A stretch of DNA of 47,372 bases, taken from the NCBI GenBank assembly GCA_902608065.1, contig CACLMO010000001.1, positions 1-47,372 of the forward strand, in the 5' to 3' direction. Made by a program: the position numbers and the translations under genes. The notes below the pieces were generated by a model. It did not search any database. It was not told the DNA's origin and saw only the letters and a list, made by a program, of their open reading frames with translations. How positions within the stretch are numbered: position 1 is the first letter of the stretch; each line of letters starts with the position of its first letter. Below, one piece after another: positions 35,773-44,938 of this stretch. This DNA comes from an uncultured Pelagibacteraceae bacterium. Its GTDB lineage: Bacteria; Pseudomonadota; Alphaproteobacteria; Pelagibacterales; Pelagibacteraceae.

Positions 35773-35801
35773 TTGTATATTGAAATTTTTAATAGTATAA
35801 A
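35773..35801 (+). promoter_or_regulatory. Candidate promoter of rpsF-rpsR-rplI
   Basis: TTGTAT at 35773-35778, exactly 17 bases, then TATAAA at 35796-35801. Initiation 6-8 bases downstream would fall at about 35807-35809. The promoter is in the gap between the divergent fabD and rpsF, where a strong ribosomal-protein promoter is expected. Confidence 0.55.
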
Positions 35802-35804
35802 ACC

Positions 35805-35835
35805 TTCACCTCTGCCTAAAAAAAGGTGGATTTTT
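35805..35835 (+). promoter_or_regulatory. Hairpin plus T-run in the rpsF leader
   Basis: TTCACCT (35805-35811) pairs with AGGTGGA (35824-35830) around a 12-base loop CTGCCTAAAAAA, and five T follow. It is the most GC-containing structure in this intergenic gap and begins nearly at the predicted +1. S6:S18 complexes bind leader structures of rpsF mRNA in other bacteria, so this could be an autoregulatory site; it could also act as an attenuator because of the T-run. Neither role is proven from the sequence. Confidence 0.45.
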
Positions 35836-35869
35836 CAGAATTAATTTTGAAATAACCGTGGACAATAAT

Positions 35870-36226
35870 ATGATAAGTTACGAACATACTTTTATAGCAA
35901 AACCAGAGCTTTCAGAAAGCCAAATTAAAAAAATAACAGAAAAATACAAAGAAATTGTAAGCAAGAATGCAGGTAAAATTCTTAAAGTTGAAGAGTGGGG
36001 ATTAAGAACACTGTCTCATCAAATTAAAAATAGTAAAAAAGGCATATATTTTCACTTCAAGTTAGAGGGTGATGGAAAAACAATAGAAGAATTAGAAAGA
36101 GCAGAAAATATTGACAATATGTTACTGAGGCATTTAACGGTAAAAGTAAAAAAAATTGATTTGGAAACAAATTATTTTGAAAAAAAAGATGAACAAAAAA
36201 TATTAGATAACAATGAAAAAAAATAG
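35870..36226 (+). CDS. rpsF: 30S ribosomal protein S6
   Basis: 118 residues from ATG 35870 ([16 protein letters not shown]). A GTG at 35858 would add four residues; I prefer the ATG because S6 proteins begin a few residues before the conserved YEH/YE motif. The [21 protein letters not shown] and LLRHLTVKV strands are diagnostic. S6 binds 16S rRNA together with S18. The end overlaps the rpsR start by 14 bases. Confidence 0.95.
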   Translation: MISYEHTFIAKPELSESQIKKITEKYKEIVSKNAGKILKVEEWGLRTLSHQIKNSKKGIYFHFKLEGDGKTIEELERAENIDNMLLRHLTVKVKKIDLETNYFEKKDEQKILDNNEKK

Positions 36227-36491
36227 AAATAGAAAAAATTTAAAAAAAAAAGGTAGCTCTAAATATTCAAATTTAACATTATTCCAAAAACCAGGAATAA
36301 AATTTTTTAAACCTTGTCCTCTTTCAGTGAAAAGCGCACCACCAGTAGATTACAAAAATATCAGACTGCTCAAAAAATATACATCTGAAACTGGAAGGAT
36401 TTTACCTTCAAGAATTACGTCCGTATGCCAAAAAAAACAGAAGGAGCTTTCAAAAGCAATAAAAAGAGCAAGAATATTAGCTTTGATATAG
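36213..36491 (+). CDS. rpsR: 30S ribosomal protein S18
   Basis: 92 residues, very basic. It contains the S18 core [24 protein letters not shown] and the end [16 protein letters not shown]. An N-terminal extension of Lys/Arg/Asn-rich sequence precedes the core. It forms the S6:S18 pair on the platform of the small subunit. It sits between rpsF (14-base overlap) and rplI (6-base gap). Confidence 0.96.
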   Translation: MKKNRNRKNLKKKGSSKYSNLTLFQKPGIKFFKPCPLSVKSAPPVDYKNIRLLKKYTSETGRILPSRITSVCQKKQKELSKAIKRARILALI

Positions 36492-36497
36492 TTAATT

Positions 36498-36956
36498 ATG
36501 GAATTAGTTTTGTTAGAAAATATAAAAAATCTTGGTCAAATTGGAGATATAGTAAAAGTAAAAAGAGGATATGGACGTAATTTTTTAGTTAAGTACGGAA
36601 AAGCACTTAGAGCATCTAAAGAAAATGTAGCTTTAGTTAACAAAAAAAAATCTGAATTAAACGAAAAGAATCTTGAGTTAAAAAGAAATGCTAAAAAAAT
36701 TTTCGATATCATTAATAAAAAAAAATATAATTTTATTAAAAGAATGAAAGATAATAGTGAATTATATGCATCGATTAAGCCAAAAGAAATATCTAAAACA
36801 ATGGAAGAAAATGATAAAATTGAAATAAAACCTTCACAAATAGATCTTGGCAAAGAAATTAATAAAATTGGTTCTTATGAAGCAAAAATTAATTTGCATG
36901 CAGAAATTCAAGCTAAAATTCATATAGAGGTTGTAAAAGAAGAAACTAAAACTTAG
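36498..36956 (+). CDS. rplI: 50S ribosomal protein L9
   Basis: 152 residues. The N-terminal signature MELVLLENIKNLGQIGDIVKVKRGYGRNFLV is cut by a long helix (Lys/Glu/Asn-rich, about 45-75) and followed by the C-terminal rRNA-binding domain ending NLHAEIQAKIHIEVV. L9 spans the base of the L1 stalk. It ends the ribosomal-protein unit; a terminator hairpin follows 18 bases after the stop. Confidence 0.95.
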   Translation: MELVLLENIKNLGQIGDIVKVKRGYGRNFLVKYGKALRASKENVALVNKKKSELNEKNLELKRNAKKIFDIINKKKYNFIKRMKDNSELYASIKPKEISKTMEENDKIEIKPSQIDLGKEINKIGSYEAKINLHAEIQAKIHIEVVKEETKT

Positions 36957-36973
36957 GTCTTTAATATTTTTTT

Positions 36974-37016
36974 CCACAGAAAATTTGTTGCTATGTATAA
37001 CTTTGTGGTTTTTTTT
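36974..37016 (+). terminator. Rho-independent terminator after rplI
   Basis: CCACAGA (36974-36980) pairs with TTTGTGG (37002-37008), seven pairs including one G-U, and is followed by eight T (37009-37016). The 21-base loop is long, so the hairpin is weak by E. coli standards, but the T-run is the best terminator-like signal in the window. It separates the ribosomal-protein genes from dnaB. Confidence 0.6.
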
Positions 37017-37049
37017 ATTATTCATTTGGTATTTAATAGTTAAAAAATT

Positions 37050-38486
37050 ATGACTACCTCTCAATCCCTAAAAATTGTTAAAAATGACCAAAAACAAATG
37101 CCTTCCAATATAGAGGCGGAGCAAGCTCTTATTGGGTCAATTCTAGTTTCGAATGAAATTTATGATGAAATCTCATCAATTATTGACACAAATAAATTTT
37201 TTGATCCAATGCATGCAAAAATTTTTGAAACAATTGAGTTGTTAATTGCTAAAGGTTTGCTAGCTAATCCAATTACATTAAAAAATTATTTTGAAAACAA
37301 CGAAGGCTTAAAAGAACTAGGTGGACATGAATATATAATTAAAATTACAAAATTTTCTACTTCTTCAATAAAACAATGTGTTGACTACGCTAATATTATT
37401 CATGAAATGCATGTAAGAAGAGAATTGATTAAAATTTCTGAAACAGTTTTAAATGAAGCGTCTGATAATAATGAAATTAATACTTCGGGAGAGGAATTAA
37501 TCCAAAATGCAGAAAAATCATTATTTGATTTAGCTGAACGAGGGCATTTTAGTCAATCATTTATGAAATTTGAGAAAGCATTAACTCAAACTATAGATAT
37601 GGCCAAAAAAGCTTTTCAAAATGAAGAAGGTATAGTTGGTGTCCCAACTGGATTATCGGATTTAGATTCTAGATTGGGAGGTATGCATAAGCAAGATTTA
37701 GTAATTATAGCGGGAAGACCTTCGATGGGTAAAACTGCATTGGCAACTAATATTGCTTTTCATGCTGCTAAAAATATTCAAAAAAAAAGTTCCAAATCTT
37801 CTGTAGCTTTTTTTTCTTTGGAAATGTCTTCTGAACAACTTTCTACAAGAATTCTATCTGAACAATCAAAAATTAGGTCAAATGATATTAGAAGAGGAAA
37901 AGTTTCAGAAAAAGAAATGGAGCAATTTATTGAAACGTCAAAAAATATCCATGATTTGCCTTTATTCATTGATGAAACTCCAGCAATTACTATCTCCGCA
38001 ATCAGTAATAGATCTAGAAGAATCAAGAGATTATTTGGACTAGATTTAATAGTTGTTGATTATATTCAACTAATGAGGTCGAGTAGCAATAAATATGACG
38101 GAAGAGTGCAGGAAATTTCTGAAATTACTCAAGGACTAAAAGCTTTAGCAAAAGAACTTGATGTGCCTGTTCTAGCATTATCTCAGCTCTCTCGTGCCGT
38201 TGAACAAAGAGATGACAAAAAACCTCAACTTGCTGACTTAAGAGAATCTGGATCGATAGAACAAGATGCCGATGTTGTTATGTTTGTTTATAGAGAAGCA
38301 TATTATTTAGAAAGAAAAGAACCCACTTTAGGATCAATAGAACATGCTGAGTGGCAGCAGAAAATGAATGAAATTTCAAGTTTGGCAGACATAATGATTG
38401 GTAAACAAAGACATGGTCCAACTGGAAATGTAAAGGTTGAATTTGAAGCTATGTATACTAAGTTTAAAGACTTAGAAAACAAATAA
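37050..38486 (+). CDS. dnaB: Replicative DNA helicase DnaB
   Basis: 478 residues. The N-terminal primase-interaction domain (MPSNIEAEQALIGSILVS) is followed by a linker and a RecA-like motor: Walker A GRPSMGKTA with K228, Walker B LDLIVVDYIQLM, ALSQLSRAVEQR, and the arginine-finger region ADLRESGSIEQDADVVMF. It unwinds DNA at the replication fork. No intein is present. Upstream lies the rplI terminator; in other Alphaproteobacteria alr and radA often stand downstream, whereas here an RND exporter follows after 13 bases. Confidence 0.97.
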   Translation: MTTSQSLKIVKNDQKQMPSNIEAEQALIGSILVSNEIYDEISSIIDTNKFFDPMHAKIFETIELLIAKGLLANPITLKNYFENNEGLKELGGHEYIIKITKFSTSSIKQCVDYANIIHEMHVRRELIKISETVLNEASDNNEINTSGEELIQNAEKSLFDLAERGHFSQSFMKFEKALTQTIDMAKKAFQNEEGIVGVPTGLSDLDSRLGGMHKQDLVIIAGRPSMGKTALATNIAFHAAKNIQKKSSKSSVAFFSLEMSSEQLSTRILSEQSKIRSNDIRRGKVSEKEMEQFIETSKNIHDLPLFIDETPAITISAISNRSRRIKRLFGLDLIVVDYIQLMRSSSNKYDGRVQEISEITQGLKALAKELDVPVLALSQLSRAVEQRDDKKPQLADLRESGSIEQDADVVMFVYREAYYLERKEPTLGSIEHAEWQQKMNEISSLADIMIGKQRHGPTGNVKVEFEAMYTKFKDLENK

Positions 38487-38499
38487 TTTTGACGCTTCA

Positions 38500-40953
38500 A
38501 TGTTTTATAAAATATACAAAAATATAATAATTGAAAAACCTAAGTTTACTTTATTAATTCTCTCAATTTTATTATTAAGTTTTGGGTTTTTCTTAAAAGA
38601 TTTTCAACTAGATGCTTCTTCAGATACTTTACTTCTTGAAAATGATCCAGATTTAAAATATTTGAGAGAAGTAAATGCAAAATTTGGTTCAAAAGATTTT
38701 TTTGTACTTACTTACACCCCAAAAGATGAACTGTTAAACCCTAATACAATTAAAAATCTAACAAATCTTAAAAATGATCTAAAAAACTTAAGCTGGGCAA
38801 ACAATGTTATAACAATATTAGATGTTCCTTTATTGAAAAACAATGATGATCCCTTAGCAGAAAGAATTAAAAATTTTAAAACTTTATCTGATGAAGATTC
38901 GGATAAAAAAAGAGGTTTTGAAGAAATTATTAATAGTCCAATTTACAAAGAGTTTGTGATTAGTAAAGACGGTAAAACTAGCGGAATATTGGTTTATATT
39001 AAAATTGACCAAAAATTATCTGATCTTATAAAAAAAAAAAATATCTACTTGAATAAAATAGATAAAGATCAACTGAATTCCAGCGAAAAAAAAGAATATA
39101 AAAAATTTTTACAAGAGTATGATTACTATAAAAAATCTTATAACCAAAAAAATCATCAAAATGTAATCGAAATCAGAAAAATAATAGAAAAATATGATGA
39201 CTCTGCCAAAATTCATTTGGGTGGTATCCCTATGATTGCTGACGACATGATGACTTATATTAAAAATGATATAATAGTATTTGGAGCTGGGGTATTTCTT
39301 TTTATTGTTTGTACACTTTGGTTTGTTTTTAGAAGTTTGACGTGGGTATTTATTCCTCTTTTAAGTTGTTTTTTTTCAGTTTGTATTATGGTTGGTTTAT
39401 TAGGATTGGTAGGATGGAAAGTTACAGTTATATCTTCAAATTTTATTGCTCTAATGCTTATTTTAACTATGGCCATGAATATCCATATGAGCGTAAGATA
39501 TTTGCAATTTAAAAAAGATAACCCAAACACTTCAAATAACGAAGCTATACTTTGGACTTCGGGAAAGATGTTTTGGCCCATTCTTTATACTGTCTTAACA
39601 ACTATATGCGCTTTCTTATCACTTATATTCAGCGGTATTAAACCTATTATTGATTTTGGTTGGATGATGACTGTAGGTCTTTTAGTTTCCTTCTCTATAA
39701 CTTTTACTTTATTACCTTCTATTTTAAATATTTTAAGTAAAGAAAACTCAGTTTACAAAGTTGAAAAAAAATCAGTAATAACTTCATTCCTAAGTAATGT
39801 TGCTATAAATAATACTAAAACAATTTTTATATCATCTTTTCTTATTATTATCATAAGCATTTTTGGAATAACAAAGCTAGAGGTTGAGAATAGCTTTATA
39901 AATTATTTTGATAAAAAAACTGAAATTTATAAAGGAATGAAGTTAATTGATGATAAGCTAGGAGGAACAACTCCTTTAGATGTAATAGTTAAATTTCCTG
40001 AAAAAGAAGAAGAAGAAAAAACAGATGATGATTTTGACAGCTGGGATGATGAAGAAAAAGATGAATCAAAATATTGGTTCACACGAAATAAAATAGATAT
40101 AATTACTAATGTACATGACTACTTAGATAATTTACATGCCGTTGGTAAAGTTATTTCATTTGCGTCCATGGTGAGAGTTGCGGAAGATTTAAATGATGGA
40201 AAAAAATTACAGGGATTAGAAATGGGCGTTTTGTATACAAAAATACCTGATTCAATAAAAAAAGAAATAATTGACCCTTATATTTCTATAAAAAATAATG
40301 AAGCTAGAATAAGTTTAAGAATTTTGGATTCTAATCCAGATCTCAGAAGAAATGAATTAATTAAAAAAATTAAATATGATTTAGAAAATAAGTTAAATTT
40401 AAAACCTGAAGAATTTAAATTGGCTGGAATACTTATTCTGTTTAATAATTTGCTGCAAAGTTTATTTAAATCTCAAATATTAACACTAGGTGTTGTAATG
40501 GCAGGTATTACACTGATGTTTTTAATTTTATTTCGAAATATAACCTTATCTTTAATAGGTGTTGTGCCAAATTTTATGGCTGCCTTTTTAATACTCGGAA
40601 TCATTGGATTGCTAGAAATACCTTTGGACATGATGACAATAACAATTGCTGCAATTACTATAGGTATAGCTGTTGATAATAGTATCCATTATATTTACAG
40701 GTTCAAAGAGGAATTTAAAAAAAATAATGATTACAATCAAACATTGGAAAAATGTCATAACACAGTTGGAGTGGCCATTTTAAATACTTCCATAACAATC
40801 GTTTTTGGTTTTTCTATATTGGTACTATCTAATTTTATTCCTACCATTTACTTTGGTGTTTTTACTGGAATGGCTATGCTTTTAGCTATGATTTCAGTTC
40901 TGACACTCTTGCCAAAACTAATTTTAATAGTAAAACCTTTTAATAATGTCTGA
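38500..40953 (+). CDS. RND superfamily (MMPL/Patched-like) exporter
   Basis: 817 residues with the repeated RND layout: one membrane span at the start (about 15-32), a large periplasmic loop, five spans (about 250-400), a second anchor at 435-455, a second periplasmic loop and five more spans to the end. Conserved pieces include SSDTLLLENDPDLKYLREVN, MTVGLLVSFSITFTLLPS and AAITIGIAVDNSIHYIYRF. The second loop carries an acidic insert (about 503-525). Relatives include HpnN-type lipid transporters, but no hopanoid genes are visible, so the substrate is unknown. The stop overlaps cvpA by 8 bases. Confidence 0.85.
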   Translation: MFYKIYKNIIIEKPKFTLLILSILLLSFGFFLKDFQLDASSDTLLLENDPDLKYLREVNAKFGSKDFFVLTYTPKDELLNPNTIKNLTNLKNDLKNLSWANNVITILDVPLLKNNDDPLAERIKNFKTLSDEDSDKKRGFEEIINSPIYKEFVISKDGKTSGILVYIKIDQKLSDLIKKKNIYLNKIDKDQLNSSEKKEYKKFLQEYDYYKKSYNQKNHQNVIEIRKIIEKYDDSAKIHLGGIPMIADDMMTYIKNDIIVFGAGVFLFIVCTLWFVFRSLTWVFIPLLSCFFSVCIMVGLLGLVGWKVTVISSNFIALMLILTMAMNIHMSVRYLQFKKDNPNTSNNEAILWTSGKMFWPILYTVLTTICAFLSLIFSGIKPIIDFGWMMTVGLLVSFSITFTLLPSILNILSKENSVYKVEKKSVITSFLSNVAINNTKTIFISSFLIIIISIFGITKLEVENSFINYFDKKTEIYKGMKLIDDKLGGTTPLDVIVKFPEKEEEEKTDDDFDSWDDEEKDESKYWFTRNKIDIITNVHDYLDNLHAVGKVISFASMVRVAEDLNDGKKLQGLEMGVLYTKIPDSIKKEIIDPYISIKNNEARISLRILDSNPDLRRNELIKKIKYDLENKLNLKPEEFKLAGILILFNNLLQSLFKSQILTLGVVMAGITLMFLILFRNITLSLIGVVPNFMAAFLILGIIGLLEIPLDMMTITIAAITIGIAVDNSIHYIYRFKEEFKKNNDYNQTLEKCHNTVGVAILNTSITIVFGFSILVLSNFIPTIYFGVFTGMAMLLAMISVLTLLPKLILIVKPFNNV

Positions 40954-41494
40954 TGTAATAGAATTTATACAAAACAGCATTTCAGCATTCGATCTTATTG
41001 TTGTTTTAATTGTTATTTACTCTATGGCACAATGTTCTTCAAAAGGATTTATGAGAAGTTTATTATCCTTTTCAAAATGGTTAGTTGCCTTAATAATTAC
41101 GATTATTTTAGTACCAAAGTTTAATCCTTGGGTAGAAAATTATATAGAATCAAAATTTATTAGCGATATAGGCTTGGGAATTTTTATTTACGTAATTTCA
41201 CTTTTCATCATAATTAATATAGGAAAGGCTGTTAGTAGTGCTGTAACTTACTCAGGATTTGGTGCCGTTGATAAATCTTTTGGTTTGATTTTTGGAATAT
41301 TTAAAGGTTATGTAATTTGTGTTTGTATTTTTTCTTTGTGCAATTGGTTTTATCCACATAAAAACTGGCCTATAGAAACTGAAGGTACTTATTCTTTCGA
41401 AATAATATATAAAGGAAGTAAGTTTTTAATTGATGAGTTTCCTAATAGTAAAGATTATTACGAAGAAACAGAAGAAAAAATTGAAAAAATTTAA
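40946..41494 (+). CDS. cvpA: CvpA family membrane protein
   Basis: 182 residues with four predicted membrane segments in the first 130 residues and a charged cytoplasmic tail. It begins with SAFDLIVVLIVIYSMAQCSSKGFMRSLLSF, typical of CvpA. In E. coli the gene precedes purF and is linked to colicin V and envelope stress; the biochemical role is not settled. It directly abuts purF with no intervening base, matching that order. Confidence 0.9.
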   Translation: MSDVIEFIQNSISAFDLIVVLIVIYSMAQCSSKGFMRSLLSFSKWLVALIITIILVPKFNPWVENYIESKFISDIGLGIFIYVISLFIIINIGKAVSSAVTYSGFGAVDKSFGLIFGIFKGYVICVCIFSLCNWFYPHKNWPIETEGTYSFEIIYKGSKFLIDEFPNSKDYYEETEEKIEKI

Positions 41495-42928
41495 ATGGAT
41501 AGATTGAAAGAAGAGTGCGGAATATTTGGTATTTTTAATAGCAATGATGCTTCCGCTCTAACTGCATTAGGATTACATGCTCTGCAACATAGAGGACAGG
41601 AAGGCTGCGGCATTGTATCATTTGATGGAAAAGATTTTCATCAAGAAAGAAGGCTTGGATTAGTTGGTGATAATTTTACTAAAGGAAAAATTTTAAATAA
41701 CATACCTGGAAATTCTGCAATCGGTCATAATAGATATTCGACTAGAGGGAATAATTTAATTAAAAATGTACAACCTTTTTTTGCTGACTTGCATTCTGGA
41801 GGAATTAGCATTGCGCATAATGGAAATTTATGTAATGCAGGATTTTTAAGAAAAGAACTAGTTAAAAATGGAGCAATTTTTCAAACAACTTCTGATACTG
41901 AAGCTATTGTTCAGCTAATAGCAAAATCAAAAAGAGAAAAAATAATTGATAAAATAATTGATGCTCTATTTAAAATCCAAGGAGGATACGCTTTAACTAT
42001 CTTAACTAACAAAAAGTTAATTGGCATAAGAGATCCATTTGGAATTCGCCCTTTAGTAATTGGAAAATTAAATAAAAGTTATGTGCTAGCATCCGAAACT
42101 TGTGCGTTTGATATAATAGGAGCTAAATTTATAAGAGAGGTTGATAATGGTGAAATAGTTGTTATCAGCAACGATGGTTTAGAAAGTATAAAACCTTTTC
42201 CTAAAATAAAAGAAAGACCTTGTATTTTCGAATATATATATTTTTCAAGACCTGACAGTATTATAAAAAAATCCAGCGTATATGAATTTAGAAAAAAATT
42301 AGGATCTGAATTAGCAAAGGAGTCTCATATTGATTCAGATTTAATTATACCTGTACCAGACTCAGGTGTGCCGGCTGCAATTGGGTATTCTGAAAAAATT
42401 AAAAAAAATGTTGAATTGGGCATTATTAGAAATCATTATGTTGGAAGAACTTTTATAGAACCTACGCAGCAAATAAGAAGTTTAGGCGTCAAATTGAAAC
42501 ACAACATCAATAAATCTCTGGTCAAAAATAAAACTATAATTTTAATTGATGATTCGTTAGTGAGAGGAACAACTGCTGTAAAAATTATAAAGATGCTTTA
42601 TGAATCAGGGGCAAAAGATGTCCATCTACGAATTGCATCGCCTCCAATTAAATATCCAGATTATTACGGGGTTGACACTCCAGACAAAAATGAATTGCTT
42701 GCTTCAAAACTTGATGTCGAGGGTATGCGCAAATTTATTAATACAAAAACATTAAAATTTTTATCTATTGAAGGATTATATAAAGCTATGGGTTATGAAA
42801 AAAGAAACCAAGCGTATCCTCAATTTACTGATCATTGCTTTACAGGCGATTATCCTATTGAACCAATAGATGCAAATAATAATGATTTTGATAAAAATAA
42901 ATTTTCATTTATGTCTTCAAAATCATAA
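41495..42928 (+). CDS. purF: Amidophosphoribosyltransferase
   Basis: 477 residues, the committed enzyme of purine synthesis. After a short propeptide (MDRLKEE) comes the Ntn nucleophile C8 in ECGIFGIF, then HNRYSTRG and HNGNLCNA of the glutaminase domain, and the PRPP-binding motif ILIDDSLVRGTT. The IYFSRPDS and IASPPIKYPDYYGVD blocks resemble the Bacillus-type enzyme. The cysteines that hold an Fe-S cluster in that group are mostly lost (PDYYG in place of PCFYG, only one cysteine in DHCFTGDYP). An Fe-S cluster is therefore unlikely. Confidence 0.96.
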   Translation: MDRLKEECGIFGIFNSNDASALTALGLHALQHRGQEGCGIVSFDGKDFHQERRLGLVGDNFTKGKILNNIPGNSAIGHNRYSTRGNNLIKNVQPFFADLHSGGISIAHNGNLCNAGFLRKELVKNGAIFQTTSDTEAIVQLIAKSKREKIIDKIIDALFKIQGGYALTILTNKKLIGIRDPFGIRPLVIGKLNKSYVLASETCAFDIIGAKFIREVDNGEIVVISNDGLESIKPFPKIKERPCIFEYIYFSRPDSIIKKSSVYEFRKKLGSELAKESHIDSDLIIPVPDSGVPAAIGYSEKIKKNVELGIIRNHYVGRTFIEPTQQIRSLGVKLKHNINKSLVKNKTIILIDDSLVRGTTAVKIIKMLYESGAKDVHLRIASPPIKYPDYYGVDTPDKNELLASKLDVEGMRKFINTKTLKFLSIEGLYKAMGYEKRNQAYPQFTDHCFTGDYPIEPIDANNNDFDKNKFSFMSSKS

Positions 42929-42936
42929 AAAATAAA

Positions 42937-44280
42937 TTAATTAAATCCTAAAATTCGAGACTTTTCTGTTAAAATATATAATGAACCTTCGTTTATAATT
43001 GGCCCAGTTAAAATTCTGTCGCCAATATTTTTAAAAAACTCAACTTTTCCCGTAGACGCCGAACATATAATTAAGTGACCATTTAAAGTTGTTATATAAA
43101 TTTTTCCTGAACCTAGAATAAACCCTGAAATATAAGTTTTTTGTTTTCTTTTCTTTAAAATCTTTAATATTTCTGTTGAATAAATAATTTCCCCTGTTTT
43201 TCTTTCTATATTTACTAAAAAACCATTATCTGTAACAACAAATACATTTTCACCGTCGACAATCGGAGTGCTTGTTGATTTCATGTTCTGCTGCCAATTA
43301 GTGTAAGCATTTAAAGAATTAATTGAAAAAATTGCTCTTGAGGAAGAAAAAATAATTTCATTTTCAATTAAATTAAGATCTGAAGATTCAAAAAAAACAT
43401 TTTCATCTAAAGATATAGAACCAGATATGCTTCTTGACCAAATAACTCTTCCTTTAGAATTAACTTTTAACAAATCGCCTGACGATCCTAACATTACAAC
43501 AAGACCATTTTTATCAATTCCTAGTCCAAGATGATTTAAAGGTTTTATAAATGAAGAGATGGACCTAACATCCCAGAGTTTTTTTCCATCCATCTTGTCA
43601 AAAGCAAGAAGTCGATTATCTTGATTAATTACAAAAATCTTATTTTTAAAAATTTTAACATTGGATTTTATAGGAATACCGTGATTTTTAATCCACTCTA
43701 TTTTTCCATCGTTTAAATTAATCGAATATAAAAAACCAAGGTTGTCTGCAACATAAATGAAACCAGCATCAATAGAAAAAGTTAAAGTTTTGTATATTTT
43801 TTTGTAAATTTTTTTATAAATATTTTTTTTCCAAAATATTTTTCCATTTTTGCTAATGCAGAAAATGGTACCTGCATCATCTGAATAAAATATTTTATCT
43901 TCAAAAATTAAGGGTGTTGCTCTAAATGCTAAAGTAGTAAATTTGTCTTTTCCTATTCTTTTTTTCAAAAAATTATTTTTTATACCACTTAAGTAAATAT
44001 TACCCAAAGAATTTTGTAAATTCTTGCCTGAAGTTAACCATGAAAAATTTTTTTTTGGCTCGCTCAAAATAACCTGCCTAGTAGGAGATATTTCTTTGGA
44101 ATAAATATTTTCAGAAGAATAAATTTTGATTATTTCTATATTTTGTTGTTCTTCAAGTTTATCAGCTCTTTTTTTTTCATTTTCTTCGCCAGTCCAAAGT
44201 CCAGTTTTGTTATCAAAAGAACAACTAATATTAAAATTAAATATTAATAATATAAATAAGAATTTGATATTTCTATTCAT
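42937..44280 (-). CDS. bamB: BamB-like PQQ-repeat beta-propeller protein
   Basis: 447 residues from ATG 44280, which overlaps the previous stop by 8 bases; an upstream ATG at 44331 would put a hydrophilic Cys-rich stretch before the signal peptide. The leader ends ILLIFNFNISCSFDN, with a possible lipidated cysteine at about 20 although the lipobox is poor. The rest is a run of PQQ-like blades with KIFWKKNIYK, GKIEWIKNHG, GKKLWDVRS and GRVIWSRSIS. It resembles BamB, the scaffold of the outer-membrane protein assembly complex. Its position after a YfgM-like gene, as in E. coli, supports this. Confidence 0.85.
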   Translation of the reverse strand: MNRNIKFLFILLIFNFNISCSFDNKTGLWTGEENEKKRADKLEEQQNIEIIKIYSSENIYSKEISPTRQVILSEPKKNFSWLTSGKNLQNSLGNIYLSGIKNNFLKKRIGKDKFTTLAFRATPLIFEDKIFYSDDAGTIFCISKNGKIFWKKNIYKKIYKKIYKTLTFSIDAGFIYVADNLGFLYSINLNDGKIEWIKNHGIPIKSNVKIFKNKIFVINQDNRLLAFDKMDGKKLWDVRSISSFIKPLNHLGLGIDKNGLVVMLGSSGDLLKVNSKGRVIWSRSISGSISLDENVFFESSDLNLIENEIIFSSSRAIFSINSLNAYTNWQQNMKSTSTPIVDGENVFVVTDNGFLVNIERKTGEIIYSTEILKILKKRKQKTYISGFILGSGKIYITTLNGHLIICSASTGKVEFFKNIGDRILTGPIINEGSLYILTEKSRILGFN

Positions 44281-44923
44281 TAGAAATAAGAGATAGTTGC
44301 AACATTGCCTGTTTATGTATTTCATTATCATTTAAATCCGTTAAAGCTAAAATTTGAGTATAAAATTCTTTAGCTTTTAAAAATTCTTTTTTGTAAAGAA
44401 AATAATCTCCTAACAACAAAAGTGCATGTGGTTTCCACAAAGTGTGAGAATTTATTAAAGGTTTTAATGCTTCTAATAATACAGATTCTTCAACAAAATT
44501 TGATTGAAATAATGCTCTTTTGTAAATTATTAGGTTTTTAATTTCTTTATCAAAATTATTATTTTTAAGTAAATGATTAAATAAATTATTTAACTCTTTG
44601 TTATTTTCAATTAAATTTTCATTTAAAAGTAAAAAAAGAGATAATGAAGAATAAGTTTTATCATTACTGAGCACTATTGTTTTTAAAATATGCCTCGCTT
44701 CGTCTTTTTTATTGTTTTCTAGTAAGATTTTCGCTTCTATATAATTTTCAGACAAAAGTATTTTTTTGTCTTCTTTATTTTTTAAATAAAAACCAAAAGA
44801 AAAAATGCTAATAAATAAAATAAATATAGTTGAAAAAATTAAAAATCTATTGTTGTCGTAAAATTTTTTCAACCTAGATTTTTTTGTTAAATCATACTGC
44901 GCTTCTATTGTTTCATCATTCAT
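44273..44923 (-). CDS. YfgM-like TPR membrane protein
   Basis: 216 residues with a cytoplasmic N-terminus (about 1-27), one membrane span (FLIFSTIFILFISIFSFGFYL) and a periplasmic helical repeat region that includes ALLLLGDYFLYKKEFLKAKE, a TPR-like pair of helices. This is the layout of YfgM/TPR_21 proteins, inner-membrane partners of SecYEG and periplasmic chaperones. The link to bamB (8-base overlap) matches yfgM-bamB in E. coli. It starts 15 bases after panB. Confidence 0.78.
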   Translation of the reverse strand: MNDETIEAQYDLTKKSRLKKFYDNNRFLIFSTIFILFISIFSFGFYLKNKEDKKILLSENYIEAKILLENNKKDEARHILKTIVLSNDKTYSSLSLFLLLNENLIENNKELNNLFNHLLKNNNFDKEIKNLIIYKRALFQSNFVEESVLLEALKPLINSHTLWKPHALLLLGDYFLYKKEFLKAKEFYTQILALTDLNDNEIHKQAMLQLSLISNE

Positions 44924-44938
44924 TTTATTAATATTTTA

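Noticed and set aside
36969..37016. DnaA-box-like TTTTCCACA next to the rplI terminator as part of a replication origin
   Set aside because: There is one mismatch to TTATCCACA, no box cluster and no AT-rich unwinding signature distinct from background; it is the left arm of the terminator hairpin.
39255..39581. 108-codon minus-strand ORF in the RND exporter
   Set aside because: Antisense of membrane-span codons, with no start signal and no recognisable motif.
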